Shown here in pieces: positions 41,204-50,126 of a stretch of 64,000 bases of DNA. Made by a program: the position numbers and the translations under genes. Source of the stretch: Betaproteobacteria bacterium UBA5216 (GTDB lineage Bacteria > Pseudomonadota > Gammaproteobacteria > Burkholderiales > SG8-41); contig DHVE01000110.1 in NCBI GenBank assembly GCA_002412495.1, forward strand, positions 1-64,000. Reading direction: 5' to 3'. The first letter of the stretch is position 1. The number at the start of each line of letters is the position of its first letter. The notes under the pieces are model-generated. The model did not search any database, was not told the DNA's origin, and worked only from the letters and a program-made list of their open reading frames with translations.

Positions 41204-43240
41204 ATGAACCCCTTACTGGATTTTTCGGGCCTGCCGCGCTTTGCGGACTTCAAGGTCGAGCACGTCACGCCCGCCGTCGATACGCTGCTGGCGGAATGCA
41301 AATCGGTCATTGAAAAAGCCGCCGCCGATGCAACGCCCGCGACCTGGCGCGAGTTTGTCGAACCGATGGAGAACGCCAATGAACGCCTCGGTCGCGCGTG
41401 GGGTCAGGTCGGACATCTCAACGCGGTGATGAACAGCGCGGCACTGCGCGAGGTTTACAACGCGAATCTGCCAAAGATCACCGAGTACTACACGGAACTG
41501 GGGCAGAATGAAAAATTATTCAATAAATACAAACAATTACGATCGTCCAGCGACTTCGGTGGATTATCGCGCGCGCAGCAAAAAATCGTCGAAAACGAAC
41601 TGCGTGATTTTCGTCTGGGCGGCGCGGAATTGCCCGCCGACAAGAAGGCGCGCTTCAAGGCGATCTGCGAAGAGCTGTCGAAATTGTCGTCGCGTTTTTC
41701 CGACAACGTGCTCGATGCCACCAATGCGTTTGTGCATTTTGTGACGGATGAAAAGGGCCTTGCGGGGTTGCCGGATGATACGCGTCAGGCCGCGCGTGAA
41801 GCCGCCGAAAAAGACAACAAGCCCGGCTGGAAATTCACGCTGCATGCGCCTTCGTATTTGCCGGTGATGCAATACGCGGACGACCGCGCGTTTCGCGCGT
41901 TGATGTATCGCGCGTCAGCAACGCGCGCCTCGGAATTTGGCGAGGCGAAGCTCGACAACACGCCGCTCATCGCCGACATCGTGAAATTGCGCAAGGAACT
42001 CGCGCAACTGCTCGGCTTTAACAACTACGCCGAGTATTCGCTTGAGCCGAAAATGGCGGAGTCTCCCACGCAGGTGATCGATTTTCTGAACGAGTTGGCC
42101 GCGCGCGCCAAGCCCTACGCCGAACGCGACCTGAAGGAGCTTACCGATTTCGCGCGCGCGGAACTGGGCATGAACCAGCTCGACGCATGGGATATTCCCT
42201 ATGCCTCGGAAAAGCTGCGCGTGTCGCGTTATGCGTTTTCGGAACAGGAGGTCAAGCAGTACCTGCCTGAAACCACCGTGGTGCCCGGCATGTTCAAGCT
42301 GATCGAAACGCTTTACGGTTTGACCATCACGGCTTCCGAAGCACCGCTGTGGCACGATGCCGTGCGCTTTTATTCGATACACGATAAAGCCGGCGCGCTG
42401 GTCGGGCAGTTTTATCTGGACCTGTATGCGCGTGAAACCAAGCGCGGCGGCGCGTGGATGGACGACGCCATCACGCGGCGGCGGCTGGCATCCGGCGTGC
42501 AGGCGCCCGTGGCATATCTGAATTGCAATTTCTCGGCGCCGATTGGTGGACAGGGCGGGCAGCCCGCACAGTTCACGCACGACGAGGTAATCACACTGTT
42601 TCACGAATTCGGCCATGGCTTGCACCACTTGCTGACACAAGTGGATTACCTCGGCGTCTCCGGCATTCATGGCGTTGAGTGGGATGCGGTGGAGCTTCCC
42701 AGCCAGTTCATGGAAAATTTCTGTTGGGAATGGGACGTGCTGCGCCCCATGACGCGTCATGCACAAACGGGAAAACCATTACCGAAGTCGCTGTTCGACA
42801 AGATGATCGCGGCCAAGAATTTCCAGAGTGGCATGCAAACCGTGCGGCAGATTGAATTCTCGCTGTTTGATCTGGAACTGCATTCGAGCTTTGATCCGGC
42901 CGGAACCAAGACCGCGCTCGATCTGGTCAACGACGTGCGCCGCCGCGTGGCGGTGGTGATACCGCCTGATTACAACCGTTTCCCCAACAGCTTTTCACAC
43001 ATCTTCGCGGGTGGCTACGCGGCGGGCTATTACAGTTACAAATGGGCGGAAGTGCTGTCCGCCGACGCGTTCAGTCTGTTCGAGGAAAAAGGCGTGCTCG
43101 ATCCGGCGGTGGGCCAGCGTTTTCGCAATGAAATTCTGGCGGTGGGCGGCAGCCGGCCGGCGCTGGAATCATTCAAGGCGTTTCGCGGTCGCGAGCCCAC
43201 GATAGATGCGTTGCTGCGCCACAACGGCATGGCTGCGTGA
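41204..43240 (+). CDS. prlC: Oligopeptidase A (M3 metallopeptidase)
   Basis: A 678-residue cytosolic zinc peptidase. The active site is LFHEFGHGLHHLLTQ (HExxH at the centre of the protein, residues ~465-470), with the third ligand Glu downstream in GVEWDAVELPSQFMENF. AYLNCNFSAPIGGQGG precedes it, and FSHIFAGGYAAGYYSYKWAEVLSADAF marks the M3 C-terminal signature. PrlC degrades short peptides, including signal peptides after processing. Length matches the E. coli enzyme (680). It stands alone between the pyr operon and a secreted protein gene. Confidence 0.95.
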   Translation: MNPLLDFSGLPRFADFKVEHVTPAVDTLLAECKSVIEKAAADATPATWREFVEPMENANERLGRAWGQVGHLNAVMNSAALREVYNANLPKITEYYTELGQNEKLFNKYKQLRSSSDFGGLSRAQQKIVENELRDFRLGGAELPADKKARFKAICEELSKLSSRFSDNVLDATNAFVHFVTDEKGLAGLPDDTRQAAREAAEKDNKPGWKFTLHAPSYLPVMQYADDRAFRALMYRASATRASEFGEAKLDNTPLIADIVKLRKELAQLLGFNNYAEYSLEPKMAESPTQVIDFLNELAARAKPYAERDLKELTDFARAELGMNQLDAWDIPYASEKLRVSRYAFSEQEVKQYLPETTVVPGMFKLIETLYGLTITASEAPLWHDAVRFYSIHDKAGALVGQFYLDLYARETKRGGAWMDDAITRRRLASGVQAPVAYLNCNFSAPIGGQGGQPAQFTHDEVITLFHEFGHGLHHLLTQVDYLGVSGIHGVEWDAVELPSQFMENFCWEWDVLRPMTRHAQTGKPLPKSLFDKMIAAKNFQSGMQTVRQIEFSLFDLELHSSFDPAGTKTALDLVNDVRRRVAVVIPPDYNRFPNSFSHIFAGGYAAGYYSYKWAEVLSADAFSLFEEKGVLDPAVGQRFRNEILAVGGSRPALESFKAFRGREPTIDALLRHNGMAA

Positions 43241-43333
43241 GCGGCGCCCGTGCCGGGCCACGCTTTGCGGTAATCTTTTGCAAGTGCTAAAGTGAATCGC
43301 CGGAACGGAATCACAATCACGAGGTACGCCATC

Positions 43334-44011
43334 ATGAAAATATTCACGCCGTTTTTGTGGGTGCTGCTCGGTGTCGCGATGTCCGCGAATGCCGCCCAGT
43401 TGTATCGATGGGTTGATGCCAAGGGCAACGTGGAGTGGCGCGATACGCCGCCGCCCGCATCCGCGCCCGCCAAGAAAATCGAGCAGCGAAAAATGGGCGA
43501 CAACGTCACGCCGGGCGAGGATATGCCCTACGCCGTGCAACTGGCAATGAAAAATCACCCCGTAACCCTGTGGGCAACCGACTGCGGTGCGGCTTGCACC
43601 AGCGCGCGCGCGCATCTGAACCGGCGCGGCATTCCGTATACCGACAAGAATCCGCAGTCGGATTTTGACGCCTTCAAGAAAATCTCGCCCGATGGCAGCG
43701 TTCCGTTCCTTCAGGTCGGCAGCGCGCGCTTGAAAGGTTATCTGGAGTCCGAGTGGGACAACACACTCGACTATGCAGGCTACCCGCGCACCGGCGTCGC
43801 CTTGAGACCCAAACCCGCCGCACCGGCACCGAAACCCGCGGCCGATGGCGCGAAGCCCGCAGACCCCGCTGGCGCAACAACGCCCGGCCAGACCGCCGCC
43901 GCACCCACCACTACACCCGCCACGCCTGCGCAGCCAGCGGCACCCGCGCCTTCCCCATCCGCGACGCCAACGTCTACGCCTGCCCCGGTGACAGTGCCGG
44001 CGATTCGCTAG
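43334..44011 (+). CDS. Secreted DUF4124 + glutaredoxin-like protein
   Basis: About 225 residues from the ATG at 43334; the frame is open upstream to 43292, but MKIFTPFLWVLLGVAMSANA is a clear signal peptide. After it, AAQLYRWVDAKGNVEWRDTPPP is a DUF4124 segment. A glutaredoxin-like domain follows (VTLWATDCGAACTSARAHL, SPDGSVPFLQVGS), whose cysteines are spaced CxxxC (CGAAC), not CxxC, so redox activity is uncertain. The last ~70 residues are a Pro/Ala/Thr-rich low-complexity tail. It is periplasmic; its role is unknown. Confidence 0.85.
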   Translation: MKIFTPFLWVLLGVAMSANAAQLYRWVDAKGNVEWRDTPPPASAPAKKIEQRKMGDNVTPGEDMPYAVQLAMKNHPVTLWATDCGAACTSARAHLNRRGIPYTDKNPQSDFDAFKKISPDGSVPFLQVGSARLKGYLESEWDNTLDYAGYPRTGVALRPKPAAPAPKPAADGAKPADPAGATTPGQTAAAPTTTPATPAQPAAPAPSPSATPTSTPAPVTVPAIR

Positions 44012-44083
44012 TTCGCGTCTATTGCTGGTTACACAAACGGGCTGCACAAGCCTTTCGCCTGTTTTCAGTGGGTTAAAAATCCT

Positions 44084-44848
44084 ATGCGCCTGGCCACATG
44101 GAACGTTAATTCGCTGAAAGTGCGTTTGCCGCACGTGCTGGCATGGCTCGATCGACAAAAGCCCGACGTGTTATGCGTACAGGAGACCAAAACCGAGGAC
44201 GCCAATTTTCCGGCGCAAGCCATTGCCGACGCCGGCTACCAGGCGCTCTACAGCGGACAAAAAACCTATAACGGCGTGGCGCTGTTATCGCGTACGGCTG
44301 GCGTAGACGTGACCGCCGGCATTCCGGGCTTTGAAGACCCGCAAAAGCGCGTGCTGGCCGCGACCTACGGCGACACACGCGTGATCTGCGTGTACATTCC
44401 CAACGGGGAATCGGTCGAATCCGACAAGTATCAATACAAACTCAAGTGGCTCGCCGCGCTGACCGAATGGCTGCGCGCCGAGTTACAAAAATACCCGAAG
44501 CTGGCGCTGCTCGGCGATTACAACATCGCGCCGGAAGACCGTGATGTGTGGGATCCGAAGGAATGGGAAGGCAAGGTCTTGTTCAGCGCGCAGGAACATG
44601 CCGCATTGAATGCCTTGCTGGCGCTCGGTCTGAAAGACAGCTTCCGGATGTTCGAACAACCCGAGCGATCCTTCACATGGTGGGATTACCGCATGAAAGC
44701 GTTCCAGCGCAAGATGGGGCTGCGCATCGATCACATTCTGCTGTCGGATCCGCTGGCAAGAAACTGTACCGCCTGCGCGGTGGATGTCGAGCCGCGCAAG
44801 CTCGAACGGCCTTCGGATCACGCGCCGGTGTTCGCCGATTTGCAGTGA
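44084..44848 (+). CDS. xthA: Exodeoxyribonuclease III
   Basis: A 254-residue AP endonuclease/3'-5' exonuclease of the EEP superfamily. MRLATWNVNSLKVRLPHVLA gives the conserved Asn, VLCVQETKTEDANFP the metal-binding Glu, LALLGDYNIAPEDRDVW the Asp-Asn pair, RIDHILLSDPLA the second Asp, and RPSDHAPVFADL the catalytic His near the C-terminus. It acts in base-excision repair. Convergent with ntrC (16 nt between stops). Confidence 0.95.
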   Translation: MRLATWNVNSLKVRLPHVLAWLDRQKPDVLCVQETKTEDANFPAQAIADAGYQALYSGQKTYNGVALLSRTAGVDVTAGIPGFEDPQKRVLAATYGDTRVICVYIPNGESVESDKYQYKLKWLAALTEWLRAELQKYPKLALLGDYNIAPEDRDVWDPKEWEGKVLFSAQEHAALNALLALGLKDSFRMFEQPERSFTWWDYRMKAFQRKMGLRIDHILLSDPLARNCTACAVDVEPRKLERPSDHAPVFADLQ

Positions 44849-44864
44849 AGGGGTTGTGGCGGCG

Positions 44865-46265
44865 TTAATCGCTGTTGTCGTCGATCCCCAACTCCTGCAC
44901 CTTGCGCGTGAGCGTATTGCGCCCGATACCGAGCAGTAGCGCAGCCTCGATGCGCCGCCCGCCCGTCTGCGCCAGGGCTTTCAGGATCAGCGTTTTCTCG
45001 AACTGGTTCGTCAGCTCATCCATGATGCGTGTTTCGCCGCGCGCCAGCCGGAGTTCCGCCTCGCGTTCGAGCGCGCTGATCCAGCTTTGATCGGGCACCA
45101 CGGCATCCGCGGCGCGAATTTCCGGCGGCAAGTCTTCGATTTCGATTTGCGCGGCCGGCGCCATCACCGTCAGCCAATGGCACAGGTTCTCCAGTTGGCG
45201 CACATTGCCTGGAAAATCGAGCGATGACAGATATTTGATGGCCGGCTCCGAGAATCGCTTGGCCTCGACGTTAAGGTCGGTCGCGCTCTTGCGCAGAAAA
45301 TGCCGCGCCAGCAGCGGAATGTCTTCGCGCCGCTCACGCAAACTGGGCAGGCGAAGGCGGATCACATTCAGCCGGTGAAACAAATCTTCGCGGAACAAGC
45401 CTTGTTTCACGCGCGCCTCGAGATCCTGATGCGTGGCGGCGATCACGCGCACGTTGGCGCGTATCGGCTGATGGCCACCCACGCGGTAATAATGGCCGTC
45501 GGACAGAACGCGCAACAGACGCGTCTGCAACTCGGCCGGCATGTCGCCGATTTCATCCAGAAAGAGCGTGCCGCCCTCGGCTTGTTCGAAGCGTCCCCGA
45601 CGCGTGGTTTGCGCGCCGGTGAACGCGCCGCGTTCGTGGCCGAAGAGTTCGGACTCGAGCAATTCCTTCGGAATCGCCGCCGTGTTGATGGCGATAAACG
45701 GCAATTTCGCCCGCGGACTGTGGCGATGCAGGGCATTGGCGACGAGTTCCTTGCCGCTGCCGGATTCGCCGGTAATCATCACCGTGGCATTTGATTGCGC
45801 CAGGCGGCCGATGGCGCGAAACACGTTCTGCATCGCGGGCGCCTGCCCCAGAATCTCGGGCGCGGCCTCCTGCGGCTCCGCGGCGCTCTGCACGGCCTGA
45901 TTGTCGTTCAGCGCGCGACGAATCAATTCAACAGCGTGGTCGACGTCGAAGGGCTTGGGCAAATACTCATACGCGCCGCCCTGAAAAGCCGTAACGGCAT
46001 TTTCCAGGTCGGAGTATGCCGTCATGATGATCACCGGCAACGTGGGGTGCCGTTCGCGGACTTTTTGCAACAGAATCAGACCCGATTCGCCGGGCATGCG
46101 TATGTCGCTGACCACCACCTGTGGCGTTTCGGAGTCGAGCGCTTCCAGCGCTTCGCGAGCCGATGAAAACGCACGATACGCGATGCCTTCGCGCTCCAGC
46201 GCTTTCTCGAATACCCAGCGTATCGACTTGTCGTCGTCGACAATCCATACCGGGTTTATAGACAT
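44865..46265 (-). CDS. ntrC: Nitrogen regulation response regulator NtrC
   Basis: About 466 residues from the ATG at 46265. The receiver domain has acidic pocket DDD at residues 10-12 and phospho-Asp54 in VVVSDIRMPGESGL. The AAA+ domain has Walker A GESGSGKE, the sigma-54-contacting GAFTGA loop (HERGAFTGAQT), and FLDEIGDMPAELQ as Walker B. The C-terminal Fis-type HTH is GRRIEAALLLGIGRNTLTRK. It activates glnA and other nitrogen genes at sigma-54 promoters when phosphorylated by NtrB, whose gene is 147 nt upstream. Two likely target sites lie at 48205-48219 and 49923-49937. Confidence 0.95.
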   Translation of the reverse strand: MSINPVWIVDDDKSIRWVFEKALEREGIAYRAFSSAREALEALDSETPQVVVSDIRMPGESGLILLQKVRERHPTLPVIIMTAYSDLENAVTAFQGGAYEYLPKPFDVDHAVELIRRALNDNQAVQSAAEPQEAAPEILGQAPAMQNVFRAIGRLAQSNATVMITGESGSGKELVANALHRHSPRAKLPFIAINTAAIPKELLESELFGHERGAFTGAQTTRRGRFEQAEGGTLFLDEIGDMPAELQTRLLRVLSDGHYYRVGGHQPIRANVRVIAATHQDLEARVKQGLFREDLFHRLNVIRLRLPSLRERREDIPLLARHFLRKSATDLNVEAKRFSEPAIKYLSSLDFPGNVRQLENLCHWLTVMAPAAQIEIEDLPPEIRAADAVVPDQSWISALEREAELRLARGETRIMDELTNQFEKTLILKALAQTGGRRIEAALLLGIGRNTLTRKVQELGIDDNSD

Positions 46266-46412
46266 GACAAACTTTCGCGGGTCGATGGCGGGGCGTCCGT
46301 CAAGTGACGGTTGGAACGGAGCGGATAGCATGACTGGCTTCCTTCATAACAATGCAACGCGAGTGTCGCGTCAACAACAGTGCGGCCGGCGCGGCGCGCG
46401 CGGATGGGTTTA

Positions 46413-47510
46413 TTACGCATGGCCTTGAACGCCCGATTCCGGCGCCTCGGCTACCGGCAATAACACGGTAAAACAGGTTTTTCCCGGCGCGCTTTCGAAG
46501 GTGAGCGTGCCGTTGTGCTGACTGACAAAGTTTTGCGCGATGGTCAGGCCCAGACCGCTGCCGTTGTCGCGCCCGGACACCAGCGGATAAAACACGCGCT
46601 CGCCGATTTCGGGCGGTATGCCGGGGCCGTTGTCGGTGATGCTCAATTCGATGGCGTGACGATAGCGTTTGCGAGCCAGCGTCACCTGCCGCGCGGCGCG
46701 CGTCTTTAACGTAATCGTGCCGTCTGGAGTATTCGATTCCGTCAACGCCTGAGCGGCGTTGCGCGCCACGTTCAACGTCGCCTGAATCAATTGTTCGTTA
46801 TCGCCATAGATTTGCGGCAGGCTCACGTCGTAGTCACGCTTGATGGTGATTTTTTTATGGAATTCGGCAAGCAGCACGCTGCGTACGCGCTCAAGCACCT
46901 CATGCACATTCAGATGCGCCGGACGCGGACTGCGGTGCGGCGAGAGCAACCGGCTCATCAACGCCTGCAAGCGGTCGGCCTCCTTCATGATGACCTGGGT
47001 GTACTCGTGCAGCGCCGGGTTTTCGAGTTCACGATCCAATAGTTGCGCCGCGCCGCGGATGCCGCCCAGCGGATTCTTGATTTCATGCGCGAGATTGCGC
47101 ATCAGTTCGCGATTGGCGACGCTTTGATCGAGCACGCGCTCTTCACGCGCGATGCGTAATTGCTGCTCGATCTGGCGGAACTCGACGATGCACCCTTCCA
47201 GATCAAACGCGCTGCCCGGCTCGATCGGCGTAACGGTGCAGGCAAGATGCAGACGCGGCCGCCCGGTCACAGCGATGGCCAAGTCGTGTTCGGAAAAGCT
47301 GCAGTTGTTCTTGCGGGCGTATCGCAGCGCGCTGGCGAGCAAGTCGTGATCGGCGAAAACGTCGGCGATACCGTGCCCCACCACGTGCGGGCTGGATAGT
47401 TCCAACAGATTTTCAGCAGCGGGATTCATATGGCGTAGCACATCCGAGTCATCCACGAGGATCACTGCGGTTGCCAATAAATCCAGTCCTGAGAGTGCCG
47501 CAGCGGTCAT
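46413..47510 (-). CDS. ntrB: Nitrogen regulation sensor kinase NtrB
   Basis: A 365-residue cytosolic histidine kinase. The N-terminal PAS (LLATAVILVDDSDVLRHMNP) leads to the HisKA domain with the phospho-His in NLAHEIKNPLGGIRGAAQLL. The ATPase domain has N box NEQLIQATLNVARNAAQAL, G1 ITDNGPGIPPEIGERVFYP and G2 GSGLGLTIAQNFVSQH. It phosphorylates or dephosphorylates NtrC in response to PII/GlnB. It starts about 103 nt after the DUF4124 gene and lies upstream of ntrC, in the usual order. Confidence 0.95.
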   Translation of the reverse strand: MTAAALSGLDLLATAVILVDDSDVLRHMNPAAENLLELSSPHVVGHGIADVFADHDLLASALRYARKNNCSFSEHDLAIAVTGRPRLHLACTVTPIEPGSAFDLEGCIVEFRQIEQQLRIAREERVLDQSVANRELMRNLAHEIKNPLGGIRGAAQLLDRELENPALHEYTQVIMKEADRLQALMSRLLSPHRSPRPAHLNVHEVLERVRSVLLAEFHKKITIKRDYDVSLPQIYGDNEQLIQATLNVARNAAQALTESNTPDGTITLKTRAARQVTLARKRYRHAIELSITDNGPGIPPEIGERVFYPLVSGRDNGSGLGLTIAQNFVSQHNGTLTFESAPGKTCFTVLLPVAEAPESGVQGHA

Positions 47511-47613
47511 GGTTTCATCCTGACTACAGGATGAGCAAGAAGCAGGCCAGTTAGAACCGGCGAGGGACGGTGCGGTGGAGACCCGGCGCGTGCGCGGCGC
47601 CTAGGAGACTGAA

Positions 47614-48090
47614 TCAGCGAATATTGGCCAACTCTTTTTTGAGATTGGCAATATTGTCTTCGTGGAGTTTGACTTTCTTTTGAAACGGCTCGATGCGGTC
47701 GAGCATGCGCTGCGCATTGCGTTCGCTGCCCAGACGCGTGTTTTCCTGCTCGGCGAGTTCTTTCTTGGCCACTTGCAGGTTTTTTTCCTCGTTGATCAAC
47801 TCGGTTTCGAGAATTTTCTTGCGGTCGTTGTCGCGCTGTTGCTGCACTTGGGGATCGACTTTGGGAAAGCCGCCGGGCGTCGGGCTCGCGCCCTTGCCTG
47901 CGGGCGGGGGAGCGGACACGATGTTGGGCGTGATCGTCAGTTGTTTGCAACCCTTCGCATCGGATTTGATATTGGTAAAGCGCTTGCCGCCGCCGGGCTC
48001 GTCGCACTCCCACATATCCGCACGCAGCGACCCCGCCGCTATCCCCAGGCACATCCCCAAACCCGCCACCACAAAACGCATTGCTGACAT
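47614..48090 (-). CDS. Secreted DUF4124 / coiled-coil protein in the gln-ntr locus
   Basis: About 158 residues from the ATG at 48090, preferred because AGGT lies 5 nt upstream; ATGs at 48102 and 48081 are alternatives. A signal peptide (MRFVVAGLGMCLGIAAGSLR, cut before ADMW) is followed by a DUF4124-like segment (MWECDEPGGGKRFTNIKS), a Pro-rich linker and a ~85-residue charged coiled coil (KKILETELINEEKNLQVAKK, LHEDNIANLKKELANI). It is encoded between glnA and ntrB, which is typical of several betaproteobacteria, but its function is unknown. An NtrC-type palindrome is about 115 nt upstream. Confidence 0.85.
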   Translation of the reverse strand: MSAMRFVVAGLGMCLGIAAGSLRADMWECDEPGGGKRFTNIKSDAKGCKQLTITPNIVSAPPPAGKGASPTPGGFPKVDPQVQQQRDNDRKKILETELINEEKNLQVAKKELAEQENTRLGSERNAQRMLDRIEPFQKKVKLHEDNIANLKKELANIR

Positions 48091-48133
48091 CGGATACCTC
48101 ATTGAATCGCAGATAGTGCGAATAACGCCGCAT

Positions 48134-48162
48134 ACTGTAGGTGGTTGACCGCACGACATCAA
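48134..48162 (-). promoter_or_regulatory. Sigma-70 promoter candidate for the DUF4124-ntrBC unit
   Basis: Reading leftward, TTGATG (48162-48157) and TACAGT (48139-48134) with 17-bp spacing. Transcription would start near 48127, about 37 nt ahead of the preferred ATG (48090). An NtrC-type site is centred roughly 85 bp upstream of that start. Consensus match only. Confidence 0.45.
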
Positions 48163-48204
48163 GGTAATTACGTAAGTATTTGTTTAAAATGAATAAAATA
48201 GTTA

Positions 48205-48219
48205 GCACCATTTTGGTGC
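48205..48219. promoter_or_regulatory. NtrC-binding site (DUF4124/ntrBC upstream)
   Basis: GCACCATTTTGGTGC, a perfect GCACC-N5-GGTGC palindrome matching the known NtrC half-site spacing. It lies between the glnA terminator and the DUF4124 gene, so ntrBC are probably autoregulated through the upstream gene. Confidence 0.7.
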
Positions 48220-48262
48220 ATCACGCATTATAGCCGCAAAATACACCCCTTCGTTTGGCACG

Positions 48263-48290
48263 AAAAAAAAGCGGGCCGTAGCCCGCTTTT
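48263..48290 (-). terminator. Rho-independent terminator of glnA
   Basis: On the minus strand a GCGGGC/GCCCGC stem (48286-48281 with 48276-48271) with a 4-nt loop is followed by eight T (48270-48263). It stands 45 nt after the glnA stop (48335) and upstream of the NtrC site. A run of T on the other side also allows some function rightward. Confidence 0.85.
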
Positions 48291-48334
48291 CTTACTGGCC
48301 GCACATGCCGCGCGGCTGGATAACCAAGACTCGA

Positions 48335-49747
48335 TTACAGGCTGTAATAGAGCTGGAATTCCAGCGGATGCGTGGTCATGCGGAAGGCAGTGACTTCTTC
48401 CATCTTCAAATCGATATAGGCATCGATCATATCGTTGGAGAACACGCCGCCGCGGGTGAGGAACTCGCGATCCTTGTCCAGATGCTCCAGCGCCATGTCC
48501 AGCGACGAGCATACGTTCGGCACTTTCTTGGCTTCTTCCGGCGGCAAGTCATACAAGTTCTTGTCGATCGGATCGCCGGGGTGAATCTTGTTCTGCACAC
48601 CGTCAAGGCCGGCCATCATCATCGCGGTGAAGGCGAGGTACGGGTTCGCCGTCGGATCCGGGAAGCGCACTTCAATGCGGCGCGCTTTCGGGCTTTGCAC
48701 GAACGGAATACGAATCGACGCCGAACGGTTACGCGCGGAGTAGGCCAGGTTGATCGGCGCCTCGAAGCCGGGCACCAGACGCTTGTAGGAATTGGTGCCG
48801 GGATTGGTAATCGCGTTCAGCGCCTTGGCGTGCTTGATGATGCCGCCGATGTAATAGAGCGCGAACTCCGACAGGCCGGCATAGCCATTACCGCTGAACA
48901 GGTTTTGACCGCCTTTCCAGATGGATTGATGCACGTGCATGCCGGAACCGTTGTCACCGACGACGGGCTTGGGCATGAAGGTCGCTGTTTTGCCATAGGA
49001 ATGCGCGACGTTGTGCACGGTGTATTTGAGAATCTGATTCCAGTCGGCACGTTTCACCAGGCTGCTGAACATCGTGCCGATTTCGCATTGGCCGGGAGCC
49101 GCGACTTCGTGGTGATGTACTTCTACCGGCACACCCTGCTCTTCGAGTGCGAGACACATGGCCGAGCGGATGTCTTGCAGCGAATCCACCGGCGGTACGG
49201 GGAAGTAGCCGCCTTTGATCGGCGGACGATGGCCCATGTTGCCACCTTCGTATTCCTTACCCGACGACCACGGCGCTTCGCTGGATTCGATTTTCACGGC
49301 GGCGCCGGACATGTCGACATTCCACGTCACCGAATCAAATATGAAAAATTCCGGTTCCGGACCGAAGTAGGCGGTGTCGCCCAGCCCGCTTGATTTCAGA
49401 TACGCTTCGCCACGCTTGGCCAGCGAACGCGGATCACGATCATAACCTTTGCCATCCGACGGCTCGATCACGTCACAGGTAAGGATCAGCGTAGGCTCAT
49501 CGGTAAACGGATCCATGCGCTGCGAATCGGGATCGGGCATCAGCAGCATGTCGGAGGCTTGTATGCCCTTCCAACCCGCGATGGACGAACCATCGAACGC
49601 GTGGCCATCGGTAAATTTATCCGCACCGAACATTTTATGCGGCACGGAAACATGTTGCTCCTTGCCGCGGGTATCGGTAAAACGCAGGTCGACAAACTTG
49701 ACCTCGTTGTCTTTGATGATCTTCAATACATCTGCGGCGTTAGCCAT
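48335..49747 (-). CDS. glnA: Glutamine synthetase type I
   Basis: A 470-residue GSI-beta enzyme that makes glutamine from glutamate, ammonia and ATP. The N-terminal beta-grasp holds VKFVDLRFTDTRGKEQHVSV. DGSSIAGWKGIQASDMLLMP is the signature near residue 50. PEPEFFIFD and VAAPGQCEIGTMF carry metal ligands, NGSGMHVHQS the ATP region, and NPGTNSYKRLVPGFEAP the glutamate flap. The adenylylation Tyr is seen in KNLYDLPPEEAKKV, so GlnE control is expected. It is the first gene of the nitrogen block and has its own sigma-54 promoter and terminator. Confidence 0.97.
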   Translation of the reverse strand: MANAADVLKIIKDNEVKFVDLRFTDTRGKEQHVSVPHKMFGADKFTDGHAFDGSSIAGWKGIQASDMLLMPDPDSQRMDPFTDEPTLILTCDVIEPSDGKGYDRDPRSLAKRGEAYLKSSGLGDTAYFGPEPEFFIFDSVTWNVDMSGAAVKIESSEAPWSSGKEYEGGNMGHRPPIKGGYFPVPPVDSLQDIRSAMCLALEEQGVPVEVHHHEVAAPGQCEIGTMFSSLVKRADWNQILKYTVHNVAHSYGKTATFMPKPVVGDNGSGMHVHQSIWKGGQNLFSGNGYAGLSEFALYYIGGIIKHAKALNAITNPGTNSYKRLVPGFEAPINLAYSARNRSASIRIPFVQSPKARRIEVRFPDPTANPYLAFTAMMMAGLDGVQNKIHPGDPIDKNLYDLPPEEAKKVPNVCSSLDMALEHLDKDREFLTRGGVFSNDMIDAYIDLKMEEVTAFRMTTHPLEFQLYYSL

Positions 49748-49812
49748 TTTGGTCCTCTCCTGACGGGTATAAATGAATACAACAATGCGAAACCGGAATC
49801 GTGAATAAACTC

Positions 49813-49829
49813 AGCATGAAGCATGCCAA
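49813..49829 (-). promoter_or_regulatory. Sigma-54 promoter of glnA
   Basis: On the minus strand TTGGCATGCTTCATGCT has the -24 GG and -12 GC at exactly the sigma-54 spacing and differs from TTGGCACG-N4-TTGCT at two positions. It is 66 nt ahead of the glnA ATG and downstream of an NtrC palindrome. Confidence 0.65.
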
Positions 49830-49922
49830 GCATGCCGCGCGGGATTGGCATTGTGCCACAAGGTAATTTTCTACCAAACCAAATCCTCAGTGCACCATTA
49901 TTGCCCAAAACACTCCAGAGTC

Positions 49923-49937
49923 GCACCGTTTTGGTGC
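49923..49937. promoter_or_regulatory. NtrC-binding site upstream of glnA
   Basis: GCACCGTTTTGGTGC has perfect GCACC/GGTGC arms, ~110 bp upstream of the predicted sigma-54 promoter, a normal enhancer distance. A weaker half-site (TGCACCATTATTGCCC) at 49890-49905 may be a second protomer site. The rest of the 379-nt gap (49748-50126) shows no other gene that I can support. Confidence 0.7.
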
Positions 49938-50126
49938 ATATCATGTATTCATTGCAGATTACTTATCTATAGAATCCTGTTATGCGCACACATTGAGGGA
50001 CATTTGGCACACAACACAATAAAAACAATCACTTAGAAAATATGTGGGCGCCTGCTTACGAATTGCGTTAGCCGTTCTCGCAGCTACATCCTTTACACTC
50101 TTCCTTTTCTACTGGCAGGCTCATCT

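Noticed and set aside
47507..48211. A 234-codon minus-strand frame over the DUF4124 gene
   Set aside because: It overlaps the frame with signal peptide and coiled coil, and its own sequence is low-complexity without any domain.
49846..49858. TGGCA-TTG-TGCCA palindrome as a second sigma-54 promoter
   Set aside because: GG and GC elements are not at the 12-nt spacing on either strand, so it is not a -24/-12 promoter.
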